From positions 1 to 37,846 of the forward strand of contig JADJIV010000033.1 in NCBI GenBank assembly GCA_016706845.1: a stretch of 37,846 nucleotides of DNA. The letters are read 5' to 3'. The translations under genes were made by a program, and so were the position numbers. Shown here piece after piece: positions 1-8,759 of the stretch. This DNA is from PNOJ01 sp016706845. GTDB lineage: Bacteria; Krumholzibacteriota; Krumholzibacteriia; LZORAL124-64-63. Below the pieces are notes generated by a model. It was not told the DNA's origin. It searched no databases and saw only the letters and a list, made by a program, of their open reading frames with translations. Every line of letters begins with the position of its first letter. The first letter of the stretch is position 1.

Positions 1-519
1 CTCGACGCCGAGCTCAACCGCTACCTGGCCGCCGACCAGCGCCTCGGCAGCGCCGCCGAGGACCCGAAGCCCGCCCTGCGCCTGACCATAGCCAGCGTCC
101 TGCTGTTCGCGCTGGAGCGGCCGCGGCTCGCGCTGGACGCCTACCTCGAAGTGGCGGCGGCGCCCGACAGCACCGCCGCCGTGCGCGAATTTCTACAGCG
201 CACCGCCCTGGTCTACCGCGACCACCTCGGCCTGCCGGATTCCGCGGCGGTGCATCTTGGCGCGCCTGCAGGGCGAGTTCCCGGGTCCCCCCAGGCCTTC
301 GTCCTGCGCGAGGGCAGGCAGGGCGATCTCTACACCTACCTGACCGGGCTCCGAGGCGCGGCGGCGCGAGATCTGGAACTGGCCGCCGGCACGTCGCCGG
401 ACGCCGGTCCCGGCGCCGTGGAGGCGACAGGCCCGGGAGGCGAGCGGCCCGCGCCGCCGCCGGCCGCGGGAGGGCGCCGGTCGCACTGGCGCGACCGGAA
501 ACTGCAGGCGCGCGGCTGA
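1..519 (+). CDS. C-terminal part of an uncharacterised TPR-like protein
   Basis: The reading frame is open from base 1 and ends at TGA 517-519, so the N-terminus lies outside the window. About 172 residues are visible, rich in Ala/Leu/Arg helices (for example ALERPRLALDAYLEV). Around bases 245-290 the frame reads HLGAPAGRVPGSPQAF, but the next frame gives a more TPR-like HLARLQGEFPGSPQAF, so a pair of compensating indels is likely there. This resembles helical repeat proteins of the tetratricopeptide type, but no domain is certain and I assign no function. It is followed 33 bases later by pyrK, suggesting co-transcription. The last 40 residues are low-complexity Pro/Ala/Arg and may be affected by further indels. 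Confidence 0.55.
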   Translation, partial: LDAELNRYLAADQRLGSAAEDPKPALRLTIASVLLFALERPRLALDAYLEVAAAPDSTAAVREFLQRTALVYRDHLGLPDSAAVHLGAPAGRVPGSPQAFVLREGRQGDLYTYLTGLRGAAARDLELAAGTSPDAGPGAVEATGPGGERPAPPPAAGGRRSHWRDRKLQARG

Positions 520-552
520 GGGGAAGCCGGGCCCGGTCCAGGAGGACGCGAC

Positions 553-1379
553 GTGAACCCGACCGCCGACGCGACCGCACCGCCCGCCCGCCGCCTGCGC
601 GGGACTGATCGCCGATGAGGCCGCGGTCTCTTCGTCCATGCGCCGGCTCGACCTCGAACTGGAAGGAACCCGTCGCCTTCCAGCCCGGCCAGTTCTGCGT
701 AGCCAGCCTCGCGGGCAGACGGAGCTGGTCTTCGGCCGCCCGCCTACCCTGCCTGGCGGCCTCAGGACGCCTCTCCCTGCTCTACAAGGTCGTCGGCCGC
801 GGCTGCGCCTCCCGCCTGCGCGATGCCGGCGCCAGCGCACCGGTCACCTGCCTGACGCCCTGGGCCGGCCGTTCCCCGCGCCGGACGAGCGGCCTCACCT
901 GCTGCTCGCGGGCGGGGTGGGCCTGCCGCCGCTGATCGCCTGGGCGGAGCGCTGGGGCCGCCCGCGGGATCTGCGCTGCGCCGGCGGCCGCGACGGCGAC
1001 GACCTGCCCCGCGGGCTGCTGGGGCCCGACTGGCGCCTCAGCGCGGACCGGCCCGCCGGGGAGCCGGGCGGTCGGGCGGTCTTCGCCGGGAACGTGGTGG
1101 AACTGGCGCGCTCGCTGCTGCCCGCCGGGTCGCCGGCCCACGTGGTGCTGGCCTGCGGCCCGCTGCCCCTGCTGCGGGCGGCCCGGACTGGCCGACGAGC
1201 GGGGCCAGGACCTGCCTGGTCTCTCGGTGGAGGGCGCATGGGCTGCGGCACGGCGTGGTACCGGGGCTGCGTGGTCCCTCACGCCGGCGACGACGGCTAC
1301 GCCACGGCTTACGGAGACGGGCCGGTCTTCGACGCCCCGCGCACTGGACTGGGCGGTTCGGCGGGAGGGCGCGGCGTGA
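553..1379 (+). CDS. pyrK: Dihydroorotate dehydrogenase electron-transfer subunit PyrK (frameshifted)
   Basis: PyrK carries FAD and a [2Fe-2S] cluster and passes electrons from class 1B dihydroorotate dehydrogenase to NAD+ in pyrimidine synthesis. Family pieces appear in order but in alternating frames: FQPGQF (FAD domain, about 677), GRLSLLYKVVGRG (about 768), LLAGGVGLPPLI (NAD domain, about 900) and the cluster loop MGCGTAWYRGCVVP (about 1237). The GTG start at 553 has AGGAGG at 540-545, and the stop overlaps the pyrD GTG start (GTGA at 1376-1379), as usual for this pair. At least three indels break the frame. Two of the four expected cluster cysteines read Trp (TGG for TGC) and Tyr (TAC in ATAYGDGPVFDA). 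Either the gene is decaying or the sequence is poor here; flanking genes with similar indels favour the latter. Confidence 0.75.
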
Positions 1380-2292
1380 CGGAAGCTGCCGGACTGGCTC
1401 GCCTTCGATCCCCGCGGGCCCTGAGGCTCGCCCCCGCACCTTCCCCGGCCGGATCTGGACGGCGTCGGGCTGCTTCGGCTACGGCCTCGACGGCGCCGAT
1501 CTCGGCGCCGCCGGGGGCGGCTCGCCCTTCGACGGCCTCGGCGCCGTGGTCACCAAGACGGTCACGCCGCAGGCGCGCCGCGGCAACCCGCCGCCGCGGC
1601 TGTGGGAGACCGCGCACGGCGCGCTGAATTCCATCGGTCTGGAGAACGTCGGCCTCGCGAGGTTTGCGGACGAGATCGTGCCGGTCCTGGAGGCGCGCGG
1701 GGTGCCCTTCGTGGCCAGCCTCGCGGCCACCCGGCCCGAGGAGTTCGGGGACCTGGCCCGCCGCCTGGCCGCCGCGGCCCGCCGGGGCGGCGCACTGGCA
1801 CGTCGGCGAACTGACCTGGCTGCCCGAACGTGGCCGAGGGCGGGGTCGACTTCGGCCGCGATCCCGCGACGGTGGAGCGCTGCGTCGCCGCGGCCCGCGA
1901 GCACCTGGCGGGGCGCGCCCTGCTGGCCAAGCTCACGCCCAACGTCGGCAGCATCGCCCGGCTCGCGTCGGCGGCGGCGCGCGGCAGGCGCCTGAGGTGA
2001 CCGCCATCAACACCCCTGATCGGCATGGACGGGGACCTGCGCACGGGCCAGCCGGTCCTGCCGCGCCGCCGCGTTCTGGCATCCCGCGCTGCTGCCGGTG
2101 GCGCTGGCCCGCGTCGACGAGATCGTGCAGGAGACGGGGCTGCCCGTGGTGGGCGTCGGCGGGGTCGCGACCCTCGAAGATGCGCTGAAGTTCTTCGCGG
2201 TGGGGGCGGTGGCCGTGCAGGTCGGCACGGCCCAGATGAGCGATCCCTTCGCCGCCGCGGCGGTGGCCGCGGCGCTGGCGGCGGCCGGCTAG
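1376..2292 (+). CDS. pyrD: Dihydroorotate dehydrogenase, class 1B catalytic subunit (frameshifted)
   Basis: Catalyses dihydroorotate to orotate with FMN, working with PyrK. The TIM-barrel family signatures are easy to follow: TASGCFGYGLDG (about 1460), VVTKTVTPQARRGNPPPRLW (about 1546), NSIGLENVGLARF, VPFVASLAATRPEEFGDLAR, then in another frame CPNVAEGGVDFGRDP (about 1820) with the catalytic-base Cys of class 1B enzymes, LLAKLTPNVGSIARL, and finally GLPVVGVGGVATLEDALKFF and AVQVGTAQMSDPF (FMN phosphate site). The frame changes at roughly 1390, 1445, 1800, 1990 and 2070. Start is GTG 1376 overlapping the pyrK stop. The TAG stop shares its CTAG with the stop of the convergent gene at 2289. Identity is secure; integrity is not. 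Confidence 0.8.
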
Positions 2293-3380
2293 TAGTCGTC
2301 CCTCGGCACGGCGTAGTCGTCGTCGTAGGGATCGTCCCCGCCATCCTTGAAGTCCTCGTCGAGGTCTTCCGGCAGGTTCTCCTCGCGGATGCCGTCCGGG
2401 ACGGGCGGCGTCTCCTTGCCCTCCTCGAGCTCCACCGGCAAACCGTCGGGGAAGTCGGCTTCCAGCAGGTCGATCAGCGAGGCCGTGTTGAGCAGGAGCT
2501 GCTCGGCCAGCCGCACGCCCAGCGCCGCCGCCTCGGCCGAGGGGCCGCGCAGCACCGACTGGTTCATCGAGCTGCCGTGCAGGGAGCCCACGGCCCCGGT
2601 GACGATCAGGCTGTCCTCGCCGGCCTGGGCCAGCACGCCGAGCGGGCAGTCCTGGTCCGAGCAGATGCGCTCGCGGAAGGCGAGTTCGGCCGTCATCTCC
2701 GCGCGCGACTGCGGGGAGTCCACGGCCGCCGCCATGCCGAGCACCTCGCCGTCGCCGGCCCTGGCCACGATGGCGATGAGGCCCTGGCCGGCCCCGGGCA
2801 GGGTCATCTCCGGGAAGAAGATCTCCGTCACGATGTCCTGGACGCCCAGGCGCTCGGCGATGGCCGCGGGCAGGACCAGGCAGTCGACGGCCTCGTCCTG
2901 GAGGTACGCGTCCAGCGCCTCGACGGCGCCGCCGTAGAGGAGCTTCGGCTTCAGCTGCGGCCAGAGCTGGGTGATCTGGGCCATCGAGCGGCGGGACAGG
3001 ACGCCGACGCGCGTGCCGTCCTCGAGGTCGTCCGCGATGCAGCCGCCCTTGTGCAGCAGGGCGTCGAAGGGCGTGTTGCGCTCGGGCACCGCGGCGACCA
3101 CCAGGCCCGGCGGCAGGGGCCGGACGATGTCCTCCGCAGCGATGTCCAGCAGCTGGAACTCCCCGGCCAGCAGGCGCGACAGCAGCATCTCGATCTCCGC
3201 CGCCGAGTGGGCGCAGTACAACTCCGACGCGCTCTGCCGGTTGGTGCGGGGGTCCGAGACGGTGACCATGTCGAAGATGGCCTTGGGGTGCGCCGCGCGC
3301 AGCCGCTCGATGACCAGCAGGGTCTGGGCGCGGTTGAGGCGTCCGTCGAGGGTGCCCAGGGTGTAGGTGCCGCTGCTCAT
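2289..3380 (-). CDS. HemC (porphobilinogen deaminase)-like protein lacking catalytic residues
   Basis: An intact 363-residue protein. It aligns along its length with hydroxymethylbilane synthase: LGTLDGRLNRAQTLLVIERL (N-terminal strand/helix), PPGLVVAAVPERNTPFDALL, GTRVGVLSRRSMAQ (residues 122-135), VDCLVLPAAIAERLG, LPGAGQGLIAIVAR (194-207) and the third domain TAELAFRERI to PLGVLA. By recalled E. coli numbering Asp84 is kept (D84) and the Arg pair 131/132 is R130/R131. However Arg11 is Leu, Arg149 is Tyr, Arg155 is Ala, and the dipyrromethane-cofactor Cys242 position is Gln, with a Cys two residues later (C245). The last 47 residues are very acidic (EEGKETPP to DDDYAVPRDDY). Substrate and cofactor binding as in HemC seem unlikely, so this is probably a HemC-fold paralogue with another role. 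It is the last gene of a ugd-degT-hemC-like run (36-base gap). Confidence 0.75.
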   Translation of the reverse strand: MSSGTYTLGTLDGRLNRAQTLLVIERLRAAHPKAIFDMVTVSDPRTNRQSASELYCAHSAAEIEMLLSRLLAGEFQLLDIAAEDIVRPLPPGLVVAAVPERNTPFDALLHKGGCIADDLEDGTRVGVLSRRSMAQITQLWPQLKPKLLYGGAVEALDAYLQDEAVDCLVLPAAIAERLGVQDIVTEIFFPEMTLPGAGQGLIAIVARAGDGEVLGMAAAVDSPQSRAEMTAELAFRERICSDQDCPLGVLAQAGEDSLIVTGAVGSLHGSSMNQSVLRGPSAEAAALGVRLAEQLLLNTASLIDLLEADFPDGLPVELEEGKETPPVPDGIREENLPEDLDEDFKDGGDDPYDDDYAVPRDDY

Positions 3381-3416
3381 CGCTCGTACGCTCCCGTGGT
3401 CGCGGTCCGCGCCCTG

Positions 3417-4543
3417 TCAGGCCGTCCCGGCGAGGTGATCCCGCACCAGTTCCCCGATCCGCCGGGCGTCCCGCTCGGGCAGCGCCTGGTGGATCGGCAG
3501 CGCCAGCACGTCGCGTCCCGCCGCCTCGGCGTGCGCCAGGTCGCCGTGGACCCGGCAGTGCTCGGCCAGCTCGTGGCGATGCAGCGGCGGGTCGTAGTAG
3601 ACGCCGAAGTCGACGCCCGCTTCCCGCAGGCGGGCCTCCAGTCTGGCACGATCCGGGACACGAATCCAGTACTGATGATGGGTGACGCGCAGCCCGGAGC
3701 CCGGCCGGGGCGTGGCCAGCCGGTGGGCCTCGGGGACGAGCTCGTTGTAGATGGCGGCGGCCCGGTCGCGGTCGGCCTGCTCGTCGGCGAAGCGGGCCAG
3801 GCGGACGCGGATCGCCAGGGCCTGGATCTCGTCGAGGCGGCTGTTCCAGCCCGCGTGCAGGCGTCCGCCGACGCGGACCGTCTCGTGGCCGCGCAGGCGG
3901 CGCAGCGGGGCGGCGTCGGCGGCGTCGCGGCAGAGGATCATGCCGCCGTCGCCGATGCCGGGCAGGTTCTTGGTCGGGTAGAAGCTGAGGCAGGCCGTGC
4001 GGCCGAGGGAGCCGCACGGGCGGCCGCGGTAGAGGGAGCCGAAGGCCTGGCACATGTCTTCCACGATGTCCAGGTCGTGGCGGGCCGCCGTCAGCTCGAG
4101 GGGCTCCATCTCGCAGGGCATGCCGAAAATGTGCACCGGCAGCAGCACGCGGGTGCGCGCGGTGACGGCGTCGGCGGCGAGTCGGGGTCCAGGTTGAGCG
4201 TGCGCGGGTCGATGTCGACGAAGACCGGCGTGCCGCCGAGGCGGATGATCGCCTCGATCGTGGCCACGAAGGTGTAGGGGGTGGTCACGACCTCCACCCC
4301 GGGCCCGACCCCCGCGACCTGCAGCGCCATGTAGAGGGCGGCCGACCCGGAGGCGACGCCGACCGCGTCGGCGGCCCCGCAGGCCGCCGCCATCTCGGCT
4401 TCCAGGGCGTGCACCTCGCGGCCCAGGATGTACTGCCCGGTCGTCAGCAGGCGCTCGACCCCGTCCAGGATCTCCTGCTTGCAGGGCAGCATGGGCGTCA
4501 CCAGGTCGTAGCGGTCGACGCGCCGACCTTCGTTCTCGTGCAT
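3417..4543 (-). CDS. DegT/DnrJ/EryC1 family PLP-dependent sugar aminotransferase (one frameshift)
   Basis: Members transfer an amino group from glutamate to a keto sugar nucleotide for surface glycans or natural products. The N-terminal half (from ATG at 4543) shows GQYILGREVHALEAEMA, VASGSAALYMAL and TTPYTFVATIEAI. The frame then shifts near 4180 and continues with VLLPVHIFGMPCEMEPL, VEDMCQAFGS and SFYPTKNLPGIGDGGMI, where the Lys of YPTKNL is the PLP-binding lysine, then GWNSRLDEIQA and HHQYWIRVPD. Total about 375 residues, normal for the family. It starts 42 bases after ugd and is 36 bases before the HemC-like gene. With Ugd beside it the substrate could be a uronic-acid-derived sugar, but the sequence does not settle this. 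Confidence 0.88.
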
Positions 4544-4585
4544 GGAGTCCTTCCCTTTCCGCCCGCGGCGGCTCCCGCGGCGCGG

Positions 4586-5896
4586 CTAGGCGCGCGGGCG
4601 CCCGAAGCAGCGGTAGGCGAAGCCGTGTTCGCCCAGCAGGGCGCTGTTGTAGACGTTGCGGCAATCGAGGAAGCGGCGCCCGCGCACGGCTTCGCCGAGC
4701 CGCGCCAGGTCGAGCTGCCGGTACTCGTTCCACTCGGTGACCAGCAGGACGAGGTCGGCGCCGGCCGCGGCGTCGTACGGGCCTTCGCAGTAGCGCAGCG
4801 CGGGGTGGAGGGCCCGGAAGTTGTCCATGGCCACCGGGTCGTGTACGCGCAGCGAGGCGCCCGCGTCCTGCAGGGCGGCGACCAGCGCCCGGCTCGGCGC
4901 GTCGCGGATGTCGTCGGTGTTCGGCTTGAAGCTCAGCCCCAGCAGGGCCACGACCGCGCCCTTCAGGTCGGGCAGCAGCTCGCGGGCCTTCGCCATGGCG
5001 ATGCCGGGCAGGCGGTCGTTCACGCCGATCGCCGCGCGCACGATGCTCATGTCCGTGCCGGCCTGCTCGGCGATGTGCACGATCGCGTTGGTGTCCTTGG
5101 GCAGGCACGAGCCGCCGAAGCCCAGGCCGGCGTGCAGGAACTTCGGGCCGATGCGCTTGTCCAGGCCCATGGCCTTGGCCACCAGCGAGACGTCGGCGCC
5201 CACGCGGTCGGCCAGCGCGGAGATCTCGTTGATGTAGGAGATCTTCACCGCCAGGAAGGCGTTGCTGGCGTACTTGATCAGCTCCGCGGACTCGATGTCG
5301 CAGTTGAGGATCGGGGTCTCCAGCAGGTAGAGCGGGCGGTAGATCTCGCGCATGACCTTCTCGCCGTGGGCCGACTCGGTGCCGACCACCACGCGGTCGG
5401 GGCGCATGAAGTCCTCGATGCTCGACCCCTCGCGCAGGAACTCGGGGTTGCTGGCCAGCTCGAAGTCCACCGGCCGCGGCTGGGACTCCAGGATGGCCGC
5501 CTTGACCTTGCGGGAGGTGCCCACCGGCACGGTGCTCTTGGTGACGATGACGCACGGGCGGGTCATGAGCTGCCCGATCTCGCGCGCGACGTTCAGCACG
5601 TAGGTCAGGTCGGCCTCGCCGCCGTCGGACATGGGCGTCTGCACGGCGATGAAGATGACGTCCGTCTTGCCCATCGCCTCGGCCAGCGAGGTGGTGAAGA
5701 AGAGGCGGTTCCCCGCGACGTTCTTGGCGACCAGGCGGTCGAGGCCCGGTTCGTAGATCGGCATGACCCCGCGGTGGAGGTCGGCGATGCGCTCGGCGTT
5801 GATGTCGACGCACCAGACCTCGTGCCCGAAGTCGGCCAGGCAGGCTCCCGAGACGAGGCCCACGTATCCGGTCCCGATCATGCAGATGCGGCTCAT
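4586..5896 (-). CDS. ugd: UDP-glucose 6-dehydrogenase
   Basis: Oxidises UDP-glucose to UDP-glucuronate with two NAD+; some relatives act on UDP-GlcNAc or UDP-ManNAc. The 436-residue protein is intact and typical in length. It has the N-terminal NAD motif IGTGYVGLVSGACLADFGH (residues 7-25), AVQTPMSDGGEADL, TKSTVPVGTSRKV (119-131), ASNPEFLREGSSIEDFMRPD (148-167), conserved Lys in LIKYASNAF (206-214), and the catalytic cysteine C264 in GFGGSCLPKDTN. The C-terminal domain has LLGLSFKPNTDDIRDAPS and LLVTEWNEYR. It heads the minus-strand run ugd-degT-hemC-like. The 214 bases upstream, up to the CoA-binding gene, hold only a small GCTGGA/TCCAGC hairpin (6065-6080). Confidence 0.95.
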   Translation of the reverse strand: MSRICMIGTGYVGLVSGACLADFGHEVWCVDINAERIADLHRGVMPIYEPGLDRLVAKNVAGNRLFFTTSLAEAMGKTDVIFIAVQTPMSDGGEADLTYVLNVAREIGQLMTRPCVIVTKSTVPVGTSRKVKAAILESQPRPVDFELASNPEFLREGSSIEDFMRPDRVVVGTESAHGEKVMREIYRPLYLLETPILNCDIESAELIKYASNAFLAVKISYINEISALADRVGADVSLVAKAMGLDKRIGPKFLHAGLGFGGSCLPKDTNAIVHIAEQAGTDMSIVRAAIGVNDRLPGIAMAKARELLPDLKGAVVALLGLSFKPNTDDIRDAPSRALVAALQDAGASLRVHDPVAMDNFRALHPALRYCEGPYDAAAGADLVLLVTEWNEYRQLDLARLGEAVRGRRFLDCRNVYNSALLGEHGFAYRCFGRPRA

Positions 5897-6110
5897 CGCT
5901 GCTCCCTCGTCCCCTGCCGCAGGTCGCGCAGGGCGGTTTCCAGGTCCCTTATCGGCGCCCCTCCCGTGGCGGCGCGCTCTGCGGCGGCGTCGGCCCCGGA
6001 ACGGGCAGGATCGGCGGATCGCGGGTGGTCCGGTCCGGGCACGGTCGTCAAGTTCCGATGCCCGGCTGGAGATGTCCAGCGCGTTTTCGGGGCGCGGCCG
6101 CCGTTCGGGC

Positions 6111-6549
6111 TCAGCCGTTGGCCAGGCGCAGCCATTCCTTGTAGAGGCAGCGGTCCGCGACGACGACCAGTCCCGCGGCGACCGCCTTGCGGGACGCCTC
6201 GGGGTGCGTCACGCCCTCCTGCAGCCACACCGCGCGCGCCGGCGGCGATCGCCGCGTCCACGATGGCGGGGACGGCTTCGCTGCGGCGGAACACGTCGAC
6301 CACGTCGATCGGGCCCGGCACGTCGGACAGCGCCGGGTAGACCGGGACGCCGAGCACCTCCCGCAGCTGGGGGTTGACGCCGGCGACCTCGATGCCCTGG
6401 CCGATCAGGAAGCGGGCGATGCCGTGGCTGGCCCGTTCCGGGTTCTCGGAGATGCCCACCACGGCCACCCGGCGCATCCCGAGCAGGAGCGCGCGGACCG
6501 CCGCGTCGTCGGGCGTGGGGTCGAAATCGTCGTTGCGGTTGGCGTCCAT
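6111..6549 (-). CDS. CoA-binding domain protein, YccU type (one frameshift)
   Basis: Small Rossmann-fold proteins of this family bind CoA; their physiological role is poorly known. From ATG 6549 the protein reads MDANRNDDFDPTPDD, then RRVAVVGISENPERASHGIA (nucleotide/CoA loop), FLIGQGIEVAGVNPQ, VPVYPALSDVPGPIDVVDVF and AAIAAGARG. Near 6235 an indel in a GC-rich run moves the frame, and the expected C-terminus continues as VWLQEGVTHPEASRKAVAAG, VVADRCLYKEWLRLANG and TGA at 6111-6113. Corrected length is about 146 residues, normal for the family. It is divergent from the Fe-S oxidoreductase gene at 6722, with 172 bases between them. Confidence 0.85.
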
Positions 6550-6721
6550 CGCCGCTCCTTCGCGCCTGCGGGGATCCGTGGGGGAGGTCCGGACCCCGCA
6601 GAGTGTACGGGTGGCCGTCCCCGGTGTCCACTCCGGGCCGGCGGCGGATTTCGATTTCCCGACCGCACCGCGGTTGCTATCTTCGCGGCGGCGTCGAGAA
6701 TCCCGACCCGCGAGGACGGCC

Positions 6722-8653
6722 ATGAACCCCGTGCTGACATCCGTGCTGCTGCTGGCGGCCCTGGCCATGTTCGCGAACACCATCGCGGACCGCTACTGGC
6801 TGCTGAGGGCCGCCGCGGCCGACGACCGCCGGGACCGCCCCGGCGAGCGGCTGCGTCGCCTGTTCGCCATCGGCTTCGGCCAGCGCCGCCTGCTCTACGA
6901 GCGGGGGGCCGGCTGGATGCACGTGGGGATCTTCGCGGGCTTCCTGGTGGTCTCCCTGCGCACAGTCGCGCTGTGCGGCCGCGGCTTCGCCCCGGACTTC
7001 CACCTGCCGGGCTTCGGCGGGCCGCTCGGCCAGGGCTACGCGGCGCTGAAGGACGTGTTCGAGGTGGTCGTGCTGGCGGCGGTCGGGTTCGCCGCCTGGC
7101 GCCGGCTGGTGCTGCGGCCCGGGCGCCTGCACCTCAGCGCCGAGGGCGTGCTGATCCTCGCTTGGATCGCCGCCTTGATGGTCACCGACCTGCTCGGCGA
7201 CGCGGCCCTGTTCGCCCTGCGGCCGGATCACCCGGAGGCCGGCTGGTCCTTCGTCGGCACGGCGCTGTCGGGGCTGTTCGCGGGCCTCCCGGCGCCGGAG
7301 GTCCGGGCCTGGCTGGCCGTGATGTACTGGTCGCACCTGGTGATGGTGCTGGCGTTCCTGAACTTCCTGCCCTACGGCAAGCACTTCCACGTGCTGACCG
7401 CCCTGCCCAACGTGTTCACGATGAAGCTGGGCCCGCCGGCCGCGCCCGCCCGCCTGGATTTCGAGGGGCGCGAGGTCTTCGGCGTCGGCAAGCTGGAGGA
7501 CTACTCCTGGCGGCGCCTGCTGGACATGTACACCTGCACCGAGTGCGGCCGCTGCACGGTTCACTGCCCGACGGCCACCACCGGCAAGCCGCTGCGCCCG
7601 CGGGAGCTGATCACCGACCAGCGCGACCACCTGCTGGCCGTCGCCGACGGCCTGCGCCGGGTGGGCAAGCTGAAGCACCAGGGGCGCGCCGAGGAGGCCG
7701 CCGCCGCGTCGGCCGCGCTCGCGCGGCCCGCGCTCGCCGGCGTCGTGATCCCCGACGACGTGCTCTGGGGCTGCACCACCTGCGGCTACTGCCAGACGGT
7801 CTGCCCGGTCGCCATCGAGCACGTCGACCACGTCGTGGACCTGCGCCGCCACCGCATGATGATGGAGTCGGCGATGCCGCCGGAGTTCCAGGCGGCGCTG
7901 CGCGGGCTGGAGAACAACTCGAACCCCTGGAACGTCGGGGCCGCCGCCCGCGAGGACTGGATCGGCGAGCTGCCGGTGCCGCGCCTGCGCGACAAGGGCC
8001 GCGCCGAGTACCTGCTCTTCGTGGGCTGCGCCGGTTGCTGCGGCGACCCGGCCCGCCGCGCCGGCCACGAGTACCTCTTCCAGGCGCAGGCGCAGCGCAA
8101 CATCGAGACCTTCACCCGCTACGAGGTCGGCGCCGTGGTGACGGCCTGCCCGCACTGCTTCAACATGATCCGCAACGAGTACCCGCAGTTCGACTGGTCC
8201 GCCTCGCGGGTGCTGCACCACTCCGAGCTGCTGCAGGATCTCGTGGCGCAGGGGCGGCTGCGGCTGCGGGCGGGGAGCGGCGCGCGGGTGACCTACCACG
8301 ACTCCTGCTACCTCGGCCGGCACAACGGCGTCTACGACGCGCCCCGCGACCTCGTCGACGCCCTCGGCCTCGAGCGCGTGGAGATGGCCCGCAGCCGCCG
8401 CGACGGTTTCTGCTGCGGCGCCGGCGGCGCCCGGATGTTCATGGAGGAGTCCCTGGGCACGCGCATCAACCAGAACCGGGTCGACGAGGCCGCCGGCACC
8501 GGGGCCGCGGAGGTCTGCACCGCCTGCCCGTTCTGCCTGACCATGATCGGCGACGGCATCAAGGAGACCGGGCGCGAGGAGACCCTGCGCGCCCTGGACC
8601 TGGCCGAGCTGATCGAGCGCCAGCTCGACGAGGGGGCGCCGCGGCCGCGGTGA
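6722..8653 (+). CDS. Membrane Fe-S oxidoreductase, Etf:(mena)quinone oxidoreductase (EMO) type
   Basis: A 643-residue fusion: an N-terminal membrane part like the nitrate reductase gamma subunit (helices around residues 4-22, 66-84, 110-126, 143-160 and 195-215, with histidines such as H67, H205 and H221 as possible heme ligands), then a dicluster ferredoxin domain (CTECGRCTVHCP at 272-283; CTTCGYCQTVCP at 351-362), then two CCG domains (GCAGCCGDPARR, ACPHCFNMIRNEYPQF; YHDSCYLGRHNGVYDAPR, DGFCCGAGGARMFMEE, ACPFC). Proteins of this build oxidise EtfAB and reduce menaquinone, linking acyl-CoA dehydrogenases to respiration; heterodisulfide-reductase-like functions are an alternative. etfB-etfA lie 3 kb downstream on the other strand, supporting the EMO reading. 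ATG 6722 follows shortly after a possible TATCTT box at 6678. Confidence 0.85.
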   Translation: MNPVLTSVLLLAALAMFANTIADRYWLLRAAAADDRRDRPGERLRRLFAIGFGQRRLLYERGAGWMHVGIFAGFLVVSLRTVALCGRGFAPDFHLPGFGGPLGQGYAALKDVFEVVVLAAVGFAAWRRLVLRPGRLHLSAEGVLILAWIAALMVTDLLGDAALFALRPDHPEAGWSFVGTALSGLFAGLPAPEVRAWLAVMYWSHLVMVLAFLNFLPYGKHFHVLTALPNVFTMKLGPPAAPARLDFEGREVFGVGKLEDYSWRRLLDMYTCTECGRCTVHCPTATTGKPLRPRELITDQRDHLLAVADGLRRVGKLKHQGRAEEAAAASAALARPALAGVVIPDDVLWGCTTCGYCQTVCPVAIEHVDHVVDLRRHRMMMESAMPPEFQAALRGLENNSNPWNVGAAAREDWIGELPVPRLRDKGRAEYLLFVGCAGCCGDPARRAGHEYLFQAQAQRNIETFTRYEVGAVVTACPHCFNMIRNEYPQFDWSASRVLHHSELLQDLVAQGRLRLRAGSGARVTYHDSCYLGRHNGVYDAPRDLVDALGLERVEMARSRRDGFCCGAGGARMFMEESLGTRINQNRVDEAAGTGAAEVCTACPFCLTMIGDGIKETGREETLRALDLAELIERQLDEGAPRPR

Positions 8654-8665
8654 CCGTGTCGGCGC

Positions 8666-8693
8666 TTGCCAAACAGGAGTCGTGAGGTAAGAT
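8666..8693 (+). promoter_or_regulatory. Candidate sigma70 promoter
   Basis: TTGCCA (8666-8671), a 16-base spacer, and TAAGAT (8688-8693), just after the stop of the EMO-type gene and about 65 bases before the next start. This would let the nitronate monooxygenase-like gene be transcribed on its own. Confidence 0.45.
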
Positions 8694-8759
8694 ATCGGCG
8701 CCGCCGCCGGCTCCGGCCGGCCGCGCGGCGCCGGACGTTCCCGAGCGATGGAGGCGACG

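Noticed and set aside
553..2292. Programmed frameshifting in pyrK/pyrD
   Set aside because: There are too many shifts, in both directions and without slippery heptamers, and similar breaks occur in many other genes of the window.
1933..5813. Very long open frames on either strand, such as 1933-4053 (minus, other frame), 2025-4277 (plus) and 3417-5813 (minus, beyond the aminotransferase)
   Set aside because: They lie over ugd, degT and the HemC-like gene in other frames and consist of Arg/Pro/Ala/Gly-rich or His/Val/Asp-rich sequence, as expected from shadow frames in DNA of very high GC.
5893..6783. 296-residue minus frame extending the CoA-binding protein upstream to 6783 and downstream to 5893
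   Set aside because: The upstream part overlaps the start of the EMO-type gene and has no family similarity; the downstream part results from the frameshift near 6235, since the conserved C-terminus is in another frame ending at 6111.
6187..8685. 832-residue plus-strand open frame over the EMO-type gene, and the 548-residue minus frame at 6677-8323
   Set aside because: Composition is Arg/Gly/Ala- or Gln/Val/His-rich without any domain, while the frame from 6722 has full Fe-S and CCG motifs.
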